A stretch of 64,000 nucleotides of DNA, taken from assembly GCF_000160135.1 (NCBI RefSeq), contig NZ_GG729934.1, positions 438,499 through 502,498 of the forward strand, written 5' to 3'. The DNA is from Oribacterium sp. oral taxon 078 str. F0262. GTDB taxonomy: Bacteria > Bacillota > Clostridia > Lachnospirales > Lachnospiraceae. The position numbers and the translations under genes were made by a program. Position 1 is the first letter of the stretch, and each line of letters opens with the position of its first letter. Below are positions 1 through 8,616 of this stretch, piece after piece. Below the pieces are notes generated by a model, which did no database searches, was not told the DNA's origin, and worked only from the letters and a program-made list of their open reading frames with translations.

Positions 1-591
1 CTTTCCGTCCTGGAGATATCGAAACGCGATGTCCGGGTGGGCGATGGCCTCCCTTTCGACGATTTCCTGCACCCTCGCCCCTTCTGTCTTCCGGGATTTC
101 AGGAACTTCCGCCTCGCGGGCACATTGTAGAAAAGCTCCCGGACCAGGACCGTCGTTCCGTCCATCGCCCCGATCTCCGAGAGCGAACGCTCGACACCTC
201 CCTCGATCTCGTAGCGGGAGGCGAGAAGCGAGTCCGGAGTCTTCGTGATAAGCTCTGTCTTTGAGACCGCGGCGATGGAGGCAAGTGCCTCTCCCCGAAA
301 GCCGAGCGTCCGGATCCGGCCGAGGTCCGACGCATCCCGAATCTTGCTGGTCGCATGCCGGAGAAAGGCGGTCCGCACCTCCCCCTTCGCGATCCCGGAG
401 CCATTGTCCGTGACCCGGAGAAGGGAAATTCCCCCGTCCCTGATCTCCACAGAGACCGCGGACGCCCCTGCGTCCACCGCGTTTTCCAGAAGCTCCTTCG
501 CGATGCTGGAGGGGCGCTCGATCACTTCCCCCGCTGCGATCTGATTGATCGTCTCCTCGCTAAGAATCCTGATCTTCACCTTCTCTCCCAT
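1..591 (-). CDS. mutL: DNA mismatch repair protein MutL, N-terminal part (cut by window edge)
   Basis: Only the first 197 codons are present; the gene runs off the left edge. They form the GHKL ATPase region of MutL, which couples MutS mismatch recognition to downstream repair. Visible motifs are NQIAAGEVIERP near the N-terminus, the ATP-binding DNGSGI and GFRGEAL motifs, and LFYNVPARRKFLK at about residue 150. The start at 591 (MGEKVKIRILS) matches the family N-terminus and has GGAGG 8 nt upstream. An in-frame ATG at 657 would add 22 residues of no obvious homology and has a weaker AGGA site. The gene follows mutS on the same strand and is probably co-transcribed with miaB-mutS. Sure of identity, fairly sure of the start. 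Confidence 0.93.
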   Translation of the reverse strand, partial: MGEKVKIRILSEETINQIAAGEVIERPSSIAKELLENAVDAGASAVSVEIRDGGISLLRVTDNGSGIAKGEVRTAFLRHATSKIRDASDLGRIRTLGFRGEALASIAAVSKTELITKTPDSLLASRYEIEGGVERSLSEIGAMDGTTVLVRELFYNVPARRKFLKSRKTEGARVQEIVEREAIAHPDIAFRYLQDGK

Positions 592-666
592 CTCCGGGTC
601 CTCCGGAAGCTTCTCCCTGAGGCTGCCTCCGATCCGGCGTTGGACAGCCTCTTCCATTCATCCTGC

Positions 667-3369
667 TCAGTGCTCCAGGGAGAGCTTCTCTCTGAGCTCG
701 TAGAGCGTATTGATCGCATCGAGCGGCGTCATGCGGTTTAAGTCGAGAGAGGCGAGGCAGCGAAGCGCTTCTTTTGCCCCTGCCTCGGCTTCCTCCACGC
801 TCTCCTCTTTTCCGGGGAGGGTCCGAGGCTCTGCCTCTCCCGGGCTTTCCCCCTCTCTCTCCTTCTCTCCCTTCTCCCTTTCTCCCTCTCCGCCCTTTTC
901 TTTGGAGGAGAGAGAGGGCTCCGGGAGCTCATGTGTCCTTCGGAGTATGTCCGCGTCAGAGAGCTCCCGGGAGATCTCCTTTGCCCGCTCGATCACCGGG
1001 GAAGGCACACCCGCGAGCCCCGCCACATCGATGCCGTAGCTTTGGTCCGCGCCGCCCGGGATGATCTTTCGGAGAAAGATGATATCCTCGTCGTGCTTTG
1101 AGACCGCGACGCAGTAATTGTTCACGCCGGGAAGTCTCCCCTCCAGCTCCGTAAGCTCATGATAATGCGTCGCAAAGAGTGTCTTTGCCTTCACCATCTG
1201 GCTCAGGTATTCGACCACGGCCCAGGCGATCGAAAGCCCGTCAAAGGTCGAGGTCCCGCGCCCGATCTCATCCAGGATGAGAAGGGAATCCGCGCTCGCG
1301 TTCCTCAGGATATTCGCGACCTCATTCATCTCTACCATGAAGGTGGACTGACCGGAGGCGAGATCATCGGAGGCACCGACCCTCGTGAAGATCCTGTCGC
1401 AGACCGCAATATCCGCCTCCTCCGCCGGGACAAAGGAGCCGATGGAGGCCATGAGAACAATGAGGGCAACCTGCCGCATATAGGTGGACTTTCCCGCCAT
1501 ATTAGGCCCCGTGATAATGGAAATCCGCTCCTCTCCCTTGTCCAAAAGGGTATCGTTGCTGACAAACATCCCCTCGCGGAGAAGCCGCTCCACCACCGGA
1601 TGCCTCCCCTCGCGGATCCGGATTCTCCCCTCGCTGTTGATCTTCGGCCGGACATAGCCTCTCTCCGCCGCAACCCTGGAGAGAGAGAGCATGCAGTCCA
1701 AAAGCGCGATCTCCCGGGAGCTTTTCTGCACCCTCGGAATATTTTCCGCGATCCTGTCCCGAAGCTGACAGAAGATCCCGTACTCCAGCGCATTCAGCTT
1801 CTCCTCCGCGCCAAGGATCTCATTCTGGAGCTCCTCCAGCCGATCCGTGGTGTATCTCTCCGCCCCGGTCAAGGTCTGCTTTCGGATAAAGTAATCCGGA
1901 ACCAGATTTTTAAAGCTGTTGCTCACCTCGATGCAATAGCCGAAGATTCTGTTGTAGCGGATCCGAAGACTCTTGATCCCCGTCTTCTCTCTCTCGGAGC
2001 TCTCCAGCTCCGCAAGCCACTCCTTCCCCTTTTTCCGGGCAAGCCGGAAGTGGTCGGCCTCCTCATGATAGCCCTCCCGGATCAGTCCGCCGTCTCTTGC
2101 GGAGAGAGGCGGATCCTCCACAAGGGCCTCGTCTATGAGCTGATAAAGATCCGAAAGCTCATCCATCTCCTCATAGATCTCCCGGATCAGCTCGGAGTGA
2201 AAGCCGGAGATCTGCTGCCGGATATCCGGCAGCAGGCGAAGAGACTGCTTAAAGGCAAGGAGATCCCTCGGGTTTGCGGACTGATAGCTGATCCTCCCGA
2301 GAAGTCTCTCGAGATCATAGATCGTGTTGAGATACTCCGAAAGCTCCTCTCTCTCGATATAATGCGAGCAGAGCTCCTCCACCGCGTCCTGTCTCCGTCG
2401 GATTTCCCCCACATCTATGAGCGGCTGCTCCAGAAAGCGCCGGAGGAGACGGGCCCCCATCGCGGTCCTCGTCCTGTCGAGAACCCAGAGCAGGGAGCCC
2501 CGCTTCTTTTTCTCCCGAAGCGTCTCCGTGAGCTCGAGATTCCGCTGCGAAGCGCTGTCCAATATCATGAACTGTGAACTCTGATAGCGGCGTATATTTG
2601 CAATATGGGAGACAGAGCCCTTCTGGGTCTCATAGATATAGGAGAGAGCCCCCGCCGCGGAAAGCTTCTCCAGCTCCCTGTCGGAGAGGCCGATCCCGGA
2701 CAGTGTCGCGTGAAAATGCCTCTCCAGAAGGCGGTCCGCATTTTCCTCCTGAAAGACACTGTCCGAAAGCTCCGTCACAAGGAGAGAGAAGCGCTCCCTG
2801 AGCTCCTCGATCTCCATCCCGGAGATCATGAAGCTGTGATTGCACACGATCTCCCGGGGGGAGAAACGGGAGATCTCATCCAGAAGCTCTCCCCGCTCTC
2901 CGCAGTCCGTGCACAGAAACTCCCCGGTCGAGATGTCTGCCGTCGAAACGCCGAAGCGCGCCCCGTCGTAGAAGATGCTCATCAGAAAATTGTTCTTCCG
3001 CTCATCGAGCACGCTTTCGCTTGTGAGGGTCCCCGGGGTGACGACCCGGATCACCTCCCTCTTTACAAGGCCCTTCGCCAGCTTCGGATCCTCCATCTGC
3101 TCCGCGATCGCAACCTTGTAGCCGCGGGAGACAAGCCTTGCAATATAGCTGTCTGCCGCGTGGTAGGGGATGCCGCACATCGGCGCCCTCTCTCCGCCTC
3201 CGCAGTCCTTCCCGGTCAGAACGAGGTCCAGCGCCTCGGAGGCCTTCTTCGCATCCTCGAAGAACATCTCATAGAAGTCGCCGATCCGGTAGAATAAAAG
3301 CGCGTCCGGATACTCCTTTTTACTATCCAGATACTGCTGCATCATCGGTGAGAACTTTTTCTCCGCCAT
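667..3369 (-). CDS. mutS: DNA mismatch repair protein MutS
   Basis: 900-residue MutS, the ATP-dependent mismatch-binding protein. The N-terminal mismatch-reading motif GDFYEMFFEDA sits at about residues 30-40. The ATPase has Walker A GPNMAGKSTYMRQ, then LLILDEIGRGTSTFDG and the ATHYHEL motif. Between ATPase and C-terminus is a Lys/Glu/Gly-rich linker (about residues 805-860) of low complexity, which makes the protein slightly longer than the usual 850-880. The last 30 residues resemble the short C-terminal helical segment. It lies 25 bp downstream of miaB and just upstream of mutL, the common clostridial order, so one operon is likely. Confidence 0.97.
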   Translation of the reverse strand: MAEKKFSPMMQQYLDSKKEYPDALLFYRIGDFYEMFFEDAKKASEALDLVLTGKDCGGGERAPMCGIPYHAADSYIARLVSRGYKVAIAEQMEDPKLAKGLVKREVIRVVTPGTLTSESVLDERKNNFLMSIFYDGARFGVSTADISTGEFLCTDCGERGELLDEISRFSPREIVCNHSFMISGMEIEELRERFSLLVTELSDSVFQEENADRLLERHFHATLSGIGLSDRELEKLSAAGALSYIYETQKGSVSHIANIRRYQSSQFMILDSASQRNLELTETLREKKKRGSLLWVLDRTRTAMGARLLRRFLEQPLIDVGEIRRRQDAVEELCSHYIEREELSEYLNTIYDLERLLGRISYQSANPRDLLAFKQSLRLLPDIRQQISGFHSELIREIYEEMDELSDLYQLIDEALVEDPPLSARDGGLIREGYHEEADHFRLARKKGKEWLAELESSEREKTGIKSLRIRYNRIFGYCIEVSNSFKNLVPDYFIRKQTLTGAERYTTDRLEELQNEILGAEEKLNALEYGIFCQLRDRIAENIPRVQKSSREIALLDCMLSLSRVAAERGYVRPKINSEGRIRIREGRHPVVERLLREGMFVSNDTLLDKGEERISIITGPNMAGKSTYMRQVALIVLMASIGSFVPAEEADIAVCDRIFTRVGASDDLASGQSTFMVEMNEVANILRNASADSLLILDEIGRGTSTFDGLSIAWAVVEYLSQMVKAKTLFATHYHELTELEGRLPGVNNYCVAVSKHDEDIIFLRKIIPGGADQSYGIDVAGLAGVPSPVIERAKEISRELSDADILRRTHELPEPSLSSKEKGGEGEREKGEKEREGESPGEAEPRTLPGKEESVEEAEAGAKEALRCLASLDLNRMTPLDAINTLYELREKLSLEH

Positions 3370-3394
3370 GCATCTCCCCTCTTTCCCGCAGCCC

Positions 3395-4834
3395 TCAAAG
3401 CAGCCTTCCCATATAATAAAAGCCCCTGCTCTCCAAAAGCTCTACGGACACAAGCTCCCCGATGAGCCGCTCTCCTCCCCGGAAATGGACGAGGATATTG
3501 TTGGAGAGGCGGCCCGTGAGAAAGCCCGGCTTCTCCCTGTCCCTTTCCTCCACCAGAACCTCCATGACCTTTCCGATATCCCGCCCTTCATTCTCCGCGG
3601 AGCTCTCCCGCACGGCATCGAGGAGGCGGTGAAAGCGATCCTTCACAAGCTCCTCCGAAACTCCCTCCCATTTTGCGGCGGGCGTCCCGGATCTTTTGGA
3701 ATAGACGAAGGTAAAGGCGGAATCAAATCCCACACGCCGGACGACATCCATCGTATCCTGAAAGTCTCTCTCGCTCTCCCCCGGAAATCCCACGATGATA
3801 TCGGTCGTGAGGCTCACATCCGGCAATTTCTCCCGGATCCTTCGGACGAGGGCGAGATAGGATTCCTTCGTATAATGCCGGTTCATCCTCCGAAGGACCT
3901 CCGTGGAACCGGACTGCAGCGGAAGATGAATATGCCTGCAGATATTTTCCCTCTCCCCGATGAGATCGATGAGCTCCTCCGAAAAATCCTTCGGATTCGG
4001 CGTCATAAAACGAATCCTTCGAAGCCCCGGAATCTCCGATACCCTTCGGAGGAGCTCCGGAAAACGGAGCTCCTCTCTGTCCAGTCCATAGGAATTTACA
4101 TTCTGTCCGAGGAGCATGATCTCCTTCACCCCGTCTCTGACCAGATCTCGGCACTCTCTCAGAATCTCCTCCGAGCTCCTGGACTTCTCCCTCCCCCGGA
4201 CATAGGGGACGATGCAATAGGTGCAGAAATTATTGCAGCCATAGCTGATGTTCACAGAAGCCCGAAAGTCCGTCTTTCTCAGAGAGGGGAGATTTTCCAC
4301 GATGAGACTCGTGTCATCGATGATCTCCACTGTCCGCTCATCCCTTCGGAGCGTCCGGTAGAGAAGCTCCGCAAGCTTATAGACATTATGCGTTCCGAAG
4401 ATGAGCTTCACATAGGGATAGCGCTTCCGGATCGTCTCGACCTCGTCCTTCTCCTGCATCATGCAGCCGGTGATGCCGAGGATCATCCCTTTCCGTCTCT
4501 CGCATTGATGCTTCAGACGGCCGATCCTGCCGTAGAGCTTCTGATTCGCGTTCTCACGGACGGTGCAGGTCGTAAAAAGGATGACGTCCGCGTCATCCTC
4601 CCTCTCCGCCTCCCGGTAGCCGCAGCCCTTCAGGATGCCTCTCAGCTTCTCTGCGTCCTTTGCGGACATCTGGCAGCCGATCACATTGACGAGACAGCTC
4701 GCCCCGTAGCCCTCCCTCTTCTTCCGTTCCACGAGCTCTCTCACCCTGTCCATGAAATAGTACTGCCGCCCCGGCTCCCCGGAAGGAGCCTCCGGCCCCC
4801 ATTCCGAGCCGCTGTAATCCAGATTATTCTCCAT
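3395..4834 (-). CDS. miaB: tRNA-2-methylthio-N6-dimethylallyladenosine synthase MiaB
   Basis: 479-residue radical-SAM methylthiotransferase that modifies A37 of tRNAs reading U-starting codons. The N-terminal UPF0004 domain shows its three cluster cysteines in NVIGCQMSAKDAE, FTTCTVREN and TGCMMQ. The radical-SAM core has YGCNNFCTYCIVPYVRGREKS (CxxxCxxC), and a C-terminal TRAM-like region follows. The longest frame begins at 4954, but that codon lies inside the -35 hexamer of a consensus promoter. The start at 4834 (MENNLDY) has AAAGGA a few bases upstream and gives a normal family length. First gene of the miaB-mutS-mutL unit. Confidence 0.95.
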   Translation of the reverse strand: MENNLDYSGSEWGPEAPSGEPGRQYYFMDRVRELVERKKREGYGASCLVNVIGCQMSAKDAEKLRGILKGCGYREAEREDDADVILFTTCTVRENANQKLYGRIGRLKHQCERRKGMILGITGCMMQEKDEVETIRKRYPYVKLIFGTHNVYKLAELLYRTLRRDERTVEIIDDTSLIVENLPSLRKTDFRASVNISYGCNNFCTYCIVPYVRGREKSRSSEEILRECRDLVRDGVKEIMLLGQNVNSYGLDREELRFPELLRRVSEIPGLRRIRFMTPNPKDFSEELIDLIGERENICRHIHLPLQSGSTEVLRRMNRHYTKESYLALVRRIREKLPDVSLTTDIIVGFPGESERDFQDTMDVVRRVGFDSAFTFVYSKRSGTPAAKWEGVSEELVKDRFHRLLDAVRESSAENEGRDIGKVMEVLVEERDREKPGFLTGRLSNNILVHFRGGERLIGELVSVELLESRGFYYMGRLL

Positions 4835-4925
4835 CCTGTCCTTTCGCCCCGCTCTCTCCTCCGCCGTATTCCTTGTCCGGACGCAGGAAATCCCCACACC
4901 GCGGCCCCCCGCGGCATGAGGATTT

Positions 4926-4954
4926 ATTATAGCAAAATGCTGTCTCTGTGTCAA
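4926..4954 (-). promoter_or_regulatory. Consensus sigma-A promoter of miaB-mutS-mutL
   Basis: On the minus strand TTGACA (4954-4949) and TATAAT (4931-4926) are separated by exactly 17 bp, a perfect match to the housekeeping consensus. Transcription should begin near 4919. That gives a leader of about 85 nt containing a GC-rich hairpin (CCGCGG..CCGCGG) before the miaB ribosome site. Confidence 0.9.
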
Positions 4955-4975
4955 AATAGGACTCTCTCCCCCGCC

Positions 4976-6172
4976 CTAGCTGTCCTCCAGAAAGCCCGCA
5001 AGGGCATTTTTATACTTCGGGAGACTGATCTTTTTCAGTGCCTTCGCCTCAATCTGCCGGACCCTCTCTCTCGTGACTCCGAACATCTGCCCGACCTCCT
5101 CCAGCGTGTGGGACTCCTCCCCGTGGAGCCCGAAGCGGTGGATCAGGACATCCCTCTCCCGGTCCTTCAGATTCTCCAAAAGCTTATCGATCTCCTCCCG
5201 GAGCATGACGTTTGCGGCGTTTTGCTCCGGAGAAATCATCTTTTCATCCGCGACAAAATCGGAGAGATTGGAATCCTCCTCGTCTCCGACCGGAGTCTCC
5301 AGAGAGGTCGGCTGCTTCGAGACATCCAAAATCTCCTTCAGCTTCTCCTCCGTCATATTAAGAGACGCAGCGAGTTCCTTCGGGGAGGGCTCGTAGCCGA
5401 GCTCCAGAGTGAGTCTCCTCTGCGTCCTCGTCACCTTGTTGATGCTCTCCACCATATGAACCGGGACGCGGATCGTCCTGGACTGATCCGCAAGTGCCCT
5501 TGTGATGCCCTGGCGGATCCACCAGGTCGCATAGGTGGAGAGCTTAAAGCCCTTGTCCGGTTCAAACTTCTCCACGCCCTTCATCAGTCCGAGATTTCCC
5601 TCCTGGATGAGGTCCAGTATGCTCATCCCTCTCCCGGTATAGCGCTTCGCTATGGACACCACCAGTCGGAGATTCGCCTCCACAAGCCTCTGCCTTGCGA
5701 GAGGATCCCCCTCCTTGCTCCGCCTGGCGAGCTCCTTCTCCTCCTCCGGGCTTAGGAGCGGAATCGTGCCGATCTCCTTCAGGTAAAAGCGCACCGGATC
5801 ATCCGTCTCGATGCCGGTTAAGAGGCTCAGAGACTCCAGATCCAGGCGCTCCTCTTCCTCATCCGGAAATTCCTCCTCACTGGAAAGCGCCTCCATTTCC
5901 CCGTCTTCCTCCCCGGATTCGATCTGGGAGAGCATGCTGTCGCTCAGCACCGGATTGATTTCGACGCCGCTCTCTTCGATATATTTTCGAATATGCTCAA
6001 ACTGCTCCTCCGGGATATCATAGCCTCGAAATGCATCGGCAAGCTCAGTCTCATCGATGGAGTCCTTATTTTCCTTTCCCTCCTGAATCAGCTCACTCAC
6101 GATTTCAAGAAGCTCGGTCTTCCCCAGTTGTCTCTTTTCTTCCGCTTCCTTATCCGTCTTTTTCTTCTGCAT
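4976..6172 (-). CDS. rpoD: RNA polymerase primary sigma factor SigA/RpoD
   Basis: 398-residue housekeeping sigma factor. An acidic N-terminal section (residues about 1-110, Glu-rich) corresponds to region 1. Region 1.2/2 begins with [17 protein letters not shown]. The core RpoD signature [19 protein letters not shown] marks regions 2.3/2.4. Region 3 is [10 protein letters not shown], and region 4 has the helix-turn-helix [21 protein letters not shown]. Length and motifs fit Firmicutes SigA. The classic neighbour dnaG is absent; the upstream gene is a HAD phosphatase about 180 bp away. The ribosome site before the ATG is weak (GGATAAGAG). Its promoter appears to be embedded in an inverted repeat. 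Confidence 0.96.
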   Translation of the reverse strand: MQKKKTDKEAEEKRQLGKTELLEIVSELIQEGKENKDSIDETELADAFRGYDIPEEQFEHIRKYIEESGVEINPVLSDSMLSQIESGEEDGEMEALSSEEEFPDEEEERLDLESLSLLTGIETDDPVRFYLKEIGTIPLLSPEEEKELARRSKEGDPLARQRLVEANLRLVVSIAKRYTGRGMSILDLIQEGNLGLMKGVEKFEPDKGFKLSTYATWWIRQGITRALADQSRTIRVPVHMVESINKVTRTQRRLTLELGYEPSPKELAASLNMTEEKLKEILDVSKQPTSLETPVGDEEDSNLSDFVADEKMISPEQNAANVMLREEIDKLLENLKDRERDVLIHRFGLHGEESHTLEEVGQMFGVTRERVRQIEAKALKKISLPKYKNALAGFLEDS

Positions 6173-6211
6173 CTCTTATCCGTTTCTTAAGCGCTTCAAT
6201 CCTCGACACAA

Positions 6212-6247
6212 ATTCATATTTTAGAACATTTTCCGTAAAATATGAAT
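6212..6247. repeat. Perfect 12-bp inverted repeat spanning the rpoD promoter
   Basis: Arms ATTCATATTTTA (6212-6223) and TAAAATATGAAT (6236-6247) are exact reverse complements with a 12-nt spacer. The AT-rich arms would make a weak RNA stem, and the repeat coincides with promoter hexamers, so a DNA operator is the more natural reading. No regulator can be assigned. Confidence 0.75.
6218..6246 (-). promoter_or_regulatory. Probable rpoD promoter
   Basis: On the minus strand TTCATA (6246-6241) and TAAAAT (6223-6218) are separated by 17 bp. Each hexamer lies inside one arm of the inverted repeat. The predicted start near 6211 leaves a leader of about 40 nt before rpoD. The -35 matches consensus at 4 of 6 positions and the -10 at 5 of 6. 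Confidence 0.55.
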
Positions 6248-6308
6248 AGCGATTTTGTAAAATTGTAAGAGCAAATTTTCGTTTTCTTCGATAAAACAGT
6301 ATTTTCTT

Positions 6309-6326
6309 CCCTGCGAAAAGGCAGGG
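6309..6326. terminator. Weak hairpin after the HAD gene
   Basis: CCCTGC and GCAGGG pair around a 6-nt loop about 30 bp after the HAD stop codon. No strong T-run follows, so it is at best a weak terminator between the pst-HAD unit and rpoD. Confidence 0.3.
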
Positions 6327-6355
6327 GACCGAAATAGGAGCGTGAAAAGGTCTTC

Positions 6356-6823
6356 TCAGCTTCGAAGCGTCGCCCTCAGGCGGTCCGGCTTTAGGAGAAG
6401 ATCCAGACCGTCTGCGGCGGAGAGCACCAGCACATCCGCGTGGGAGAGAAGGGAGGCGCAGAGTCCCTCGCGATCCAGCACCGCGATGGAGAGAAGGGAG
6501 GCGTCGAACATCGGGATATCGTTGAATCCATTTCCGAGACTGACGACTCCCCCGCCGCAGGAGCTCGCGATCTCGGCCTTGCAGCCCGCCGCCCCCTCCC
6601 TCGGAAAGGTCGAGATTTCGATCCCGAGCGCATCGCACTGGCTCCGCACGCTTCCATAGGTATCCGCCGTCAAAAGCTTCACGGAAAGTCTCCTCTGAAG
6701 CTCCTTAATCCGCTCCGAGAGGGCGGGGAGCAGGATGCCGTCCGCCGCGATGGTTCCGTTGTAATCTAAAAGCAGGGTCTTAAGCAGCAGCTTCTCCCTT
6801 CCGGGAATCTCGATCTCTATCAT
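6356..6823 (-). CDS. Small HAD-family phosphatase (soluble P-type-ATPase-like)
   Basis: 155-residue HAD-superfamily protein. Motif I is LLDYNGTIA at about residue 20, with Asn at the position where classical phosphatases have the second Asp. Motif II is the Thr of LLTADTYG, and motif IV is LGNGFNDIPMF. This arrangement resembles the small stand-alone proteins annotated as soluble P-type ATPases, and the substrate is unknown. It starts 45 bp after pstB with GGGGGCGG before the ATG, so it may be the last gene of the pst transcript. That pairing hints at, but does not prove, a role in phosphate release. Confidence 0.8.
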   Translation of the reverse strand: MIEIEIPGREKLLLKTLLLDYNGTIAADGILLPALSERIKELQRRLSVKLLTADTYGSVRSQCDALGIEISTFPREGAAGCKAEIASSCGGGVVSLGNGFNDIPMFDASLLSIAVLDREGLCASLLSHADVLVLSAADGLDLLLKPDRLRATLRS

Positions 6824-6868
6824 TTCCGCCCCCTATCCTATTATCCTTTCCTGTCCATCCTGTATGCC

Positions 6869-7684
6869 TTATATGCCCTGGAGAAAGGCCCTCGTCTCCT
6901 CCCTCTTTGCTCCCGCAAAAAAGCTCTCCCTCTCCCCTCTTTCTAAAAGCCGCCCCTGATGCAGAAATACGACCTCATCCGCGATGCGCTTCGCCTGGGA
7001 GATATTGTGTGTCACAAGTATAATGCTGTACCTCTCCCGGCACCTTTTCAGCATTTCCTCGATCTGCCCCATAGAGACGATGTCCAGCGAGGAGCAGGGC
7101 TCATCCAAAAGGAGAACCTCCGGCTCCACCGTAAGAGCGCGCGCGATGCAAAGCCTCTGCTGCTGCCCTCCGGAAAGCTTCAGGGCGCTGTGATCGAGCT
7201 CCCCCTTCACCTCCTCCCAAAGCCCCGCCATCCTAAGCTTCTCCTCCGTGATCCGCATAAGCTCCGAGCGATCCCTCTTCCCGTAGTAGCGAAGACCATA
7301 GCACATATTTTTCCGGATGGACATGGGAAAGGGCGTCGGTGTCTGGAAGACCAGCCCGACCCTTCTGCAAAGCTCCTCCGTCCGAAGAGCCGAAGCGGAC
7401 TCCCCGTTTAAGAGGATCTCTCCGCTCAGCCTGGCCTCCCTCAGATTCCGTATCATGCCGTTTAAGCATTTTAGGAGAGTCGTCTTCCCGCAGCCAGACG
7501 CCCCCAGTATCGCGGTGATCTTATGTTTCGGAACCGAAAAAGAGATCCTGTCCAGCACGGTTTTCCTGCCGTAGGAAAGGCTCAGCTCCCTGAGTTCCAT
7601 CGCGGCTGTGCTCTCCTCTCCGCTGTCCTCCCCTTTTCTTTCAAGCTCCTCCATCTTTCCTCCATCCCCGATGACTTCCCTCAT
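6869..7684 (-). CDS. pstB: Phosphate ABC transporter ATP-binding protein
   Basis: 271-residue ATPase of the phosphate importer. Walker A is GASGCGKTTLL, the Q-loop segment is GLVFQTPTPFPMS (typical of PstB), the signature is KLSGGQQQRLC, Walker B is VLLLDEPCSSLD, and the switch His is in LVTHN. The longest frame would reach 7966 inside pstA. The start at 7684 forms an ATGA overlap with the pstA stop and has GGAGAGG upstream. An alternative ATG at 7654 has a strong GGAGG site. About 30 residues precede the first strand of the ATPase fold. Last transporter gene of the pst set; no phoU follows. Confidence 0.93.
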   Translation of the reverse strand: MREVIGDGGKMEELERKGEDSGEESTAAMELRELSLSYGRKTVLDRISFSVPKHKITAILGASGCGKTTLLKCLNGMIRNLREARLSGEILLNGESASALRTEELCRRVGLVFQTPTPFPMSIRKNMCYGLRYYGKRDRSELMRITEEKLRMAGLWEEVKGELDHSALKLSGGQQQRLCIARALTVEPEVLLLDEPCSSLDIVSMGQIEEMLKRCRERYSIILVTHNISQAKRIADEVVFLHQGRLLERGERESFFAGAKREETRAFLQGI

Positions 7685-8616
7685 CCTCTCCACCGCCTTT
7701 CCCGGTATCGGGCATATGCTGCTGCGGCGAGCCTGCACAAAAGCAGAACAGCGATCATGACAAATGCCGTCCCGTAGGCCGTCCTCAAAGAGCCCGCGCC
7801 CTGCGCGATCAGGAGGTAAAGGTGCAGGGGAAGAGCCATCGCCGGCTCCAGGAGGCTTTTCGGATGGGCGGAGAATGCGACAGCGCCGGTAAAAAGAATC
7901 GGAGCGGTCGCCCCCATCGCGAAGCATCCGCCGAGAAGCAGGGCGGAAATCAACTCCCCAAGACAATAGGGAAGCACCATTTTCTTTACCGTCCAGGCCG
8001 GAGAGCAGCCCATAGCCGTGGAGGCATCCAGCAGCTCCTGCGGAAGCTCCAAAAACGCCTTCTCCGCCCGCATCTCAATAAAGGGGAGGATCATGATCGA
8101 AAGCGCCGCTCCGCCGGACAGGACGCATCTCCCAAGCCCCAGAGAACGGACCAAAAAGCTGTAGGCGAAAAGCCCGAGCACAATGGACGGAATCCCGGAT
8201 ATGCATTGGATCACCAGCCGAATCGAGGCGCGCATCCATCTGCTCCTGCAAAAAAAGACCAGATAAAGCGCTGCGGCGATCGCGGGGATCCCGGCGAGAA
8301 GCACCGCGGTCCCTGAAAAAAGCAGGCTTCCCGTAATGGCAGGGGCGATACCGCCCTCCTCCCCGAGGACCAGGCCCGCCGGAGCCCTGGTCAAAAAGCC
8401 GGGGGAGATCACGGAGCTTCCGCGGCCGAGAATATAAAGGATCAAAAAAAGGACCGAAAAGACCGAAGCTCCCAGAGAAAGCGCCGAAAAGAGGCGAAGC
8501 AGAAGGCCGAAAAAATATTCCCTCCTTAAAGGAGAAAGGCCCCGCTTTCCGTCTTCCGCAGTAAAGGAGGATCTTATCCCCCGGATATGCCCTCTCTCCC
8601 TTTTCTTCCGACTCAA
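7681..8616 (-). CDS. pstA: Phosphate ABC transporter permease PstA
   Basis: 311-residue inner-membrane permease with about six hydrophobic segments starting near residue 38 and the usual binding-protein-dependent transport region around residues 100-290. It is preceded by a basic N-terminal stretch rich in Arg and Lys. Translation appears to start at TTG (8616), whose TTGA overlaps the pstC stop, with GGAGGAGAG about 7 nt upstream. No ATG near the N-terminus offers an alternative. It forms the membrane channel with PstC. Spacing and overlap imply translational coupling with both neighbours. Confidence 0.92.
   Translation of the reverse strand: MSRKKRERGHIRGIRSSFTAEDGKRGLSPLRREYFFGLLLRLFSALSLGASVFSVLFLILYILGRGSSVISPGFLTRAPAGLVLGEEGGIAPAITGSLLFSGTAVLLAGIPAIAAALYLVFFCRSRWMRASIRLVIQCISGIPSIVLGLFAYSFLVRSLGLGRCVLSGGAALSIMILPFIEMRAEKAFLELPQELLDASTAMGCSPAWTVKKMVLPYCLGELISALLLGGCFAMGATAPILFTGAVAFSAHPKSLLEPAMALPLHLYLLIAQGAGSLRTAYGTAFVMIAVLLLCRLAAAAYARYRERRWRG

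Noticed and set aside
4835-4954. Longer N-terminus for MiaB starting at 4954
   Set aside because: The codon lies inside the -35 hexamer of a perfect promoter, so it cannot be in the transcript.
3368-5755. 795-codon plus-strand open frame across miaB and rpoD
   Set aside because: It is the antisense of two clearly conserved genes, and its protein has no recognisable domain. Long antisense frames are a by-product of the codon bias in this G+C-rich genome.
7685-7966. Extended PstB N-terminus reaching into pstA
   Set aside because: This part overlaps conserved PstA sequence and has no ATPase homology. The ATGA junction gives a normal start.
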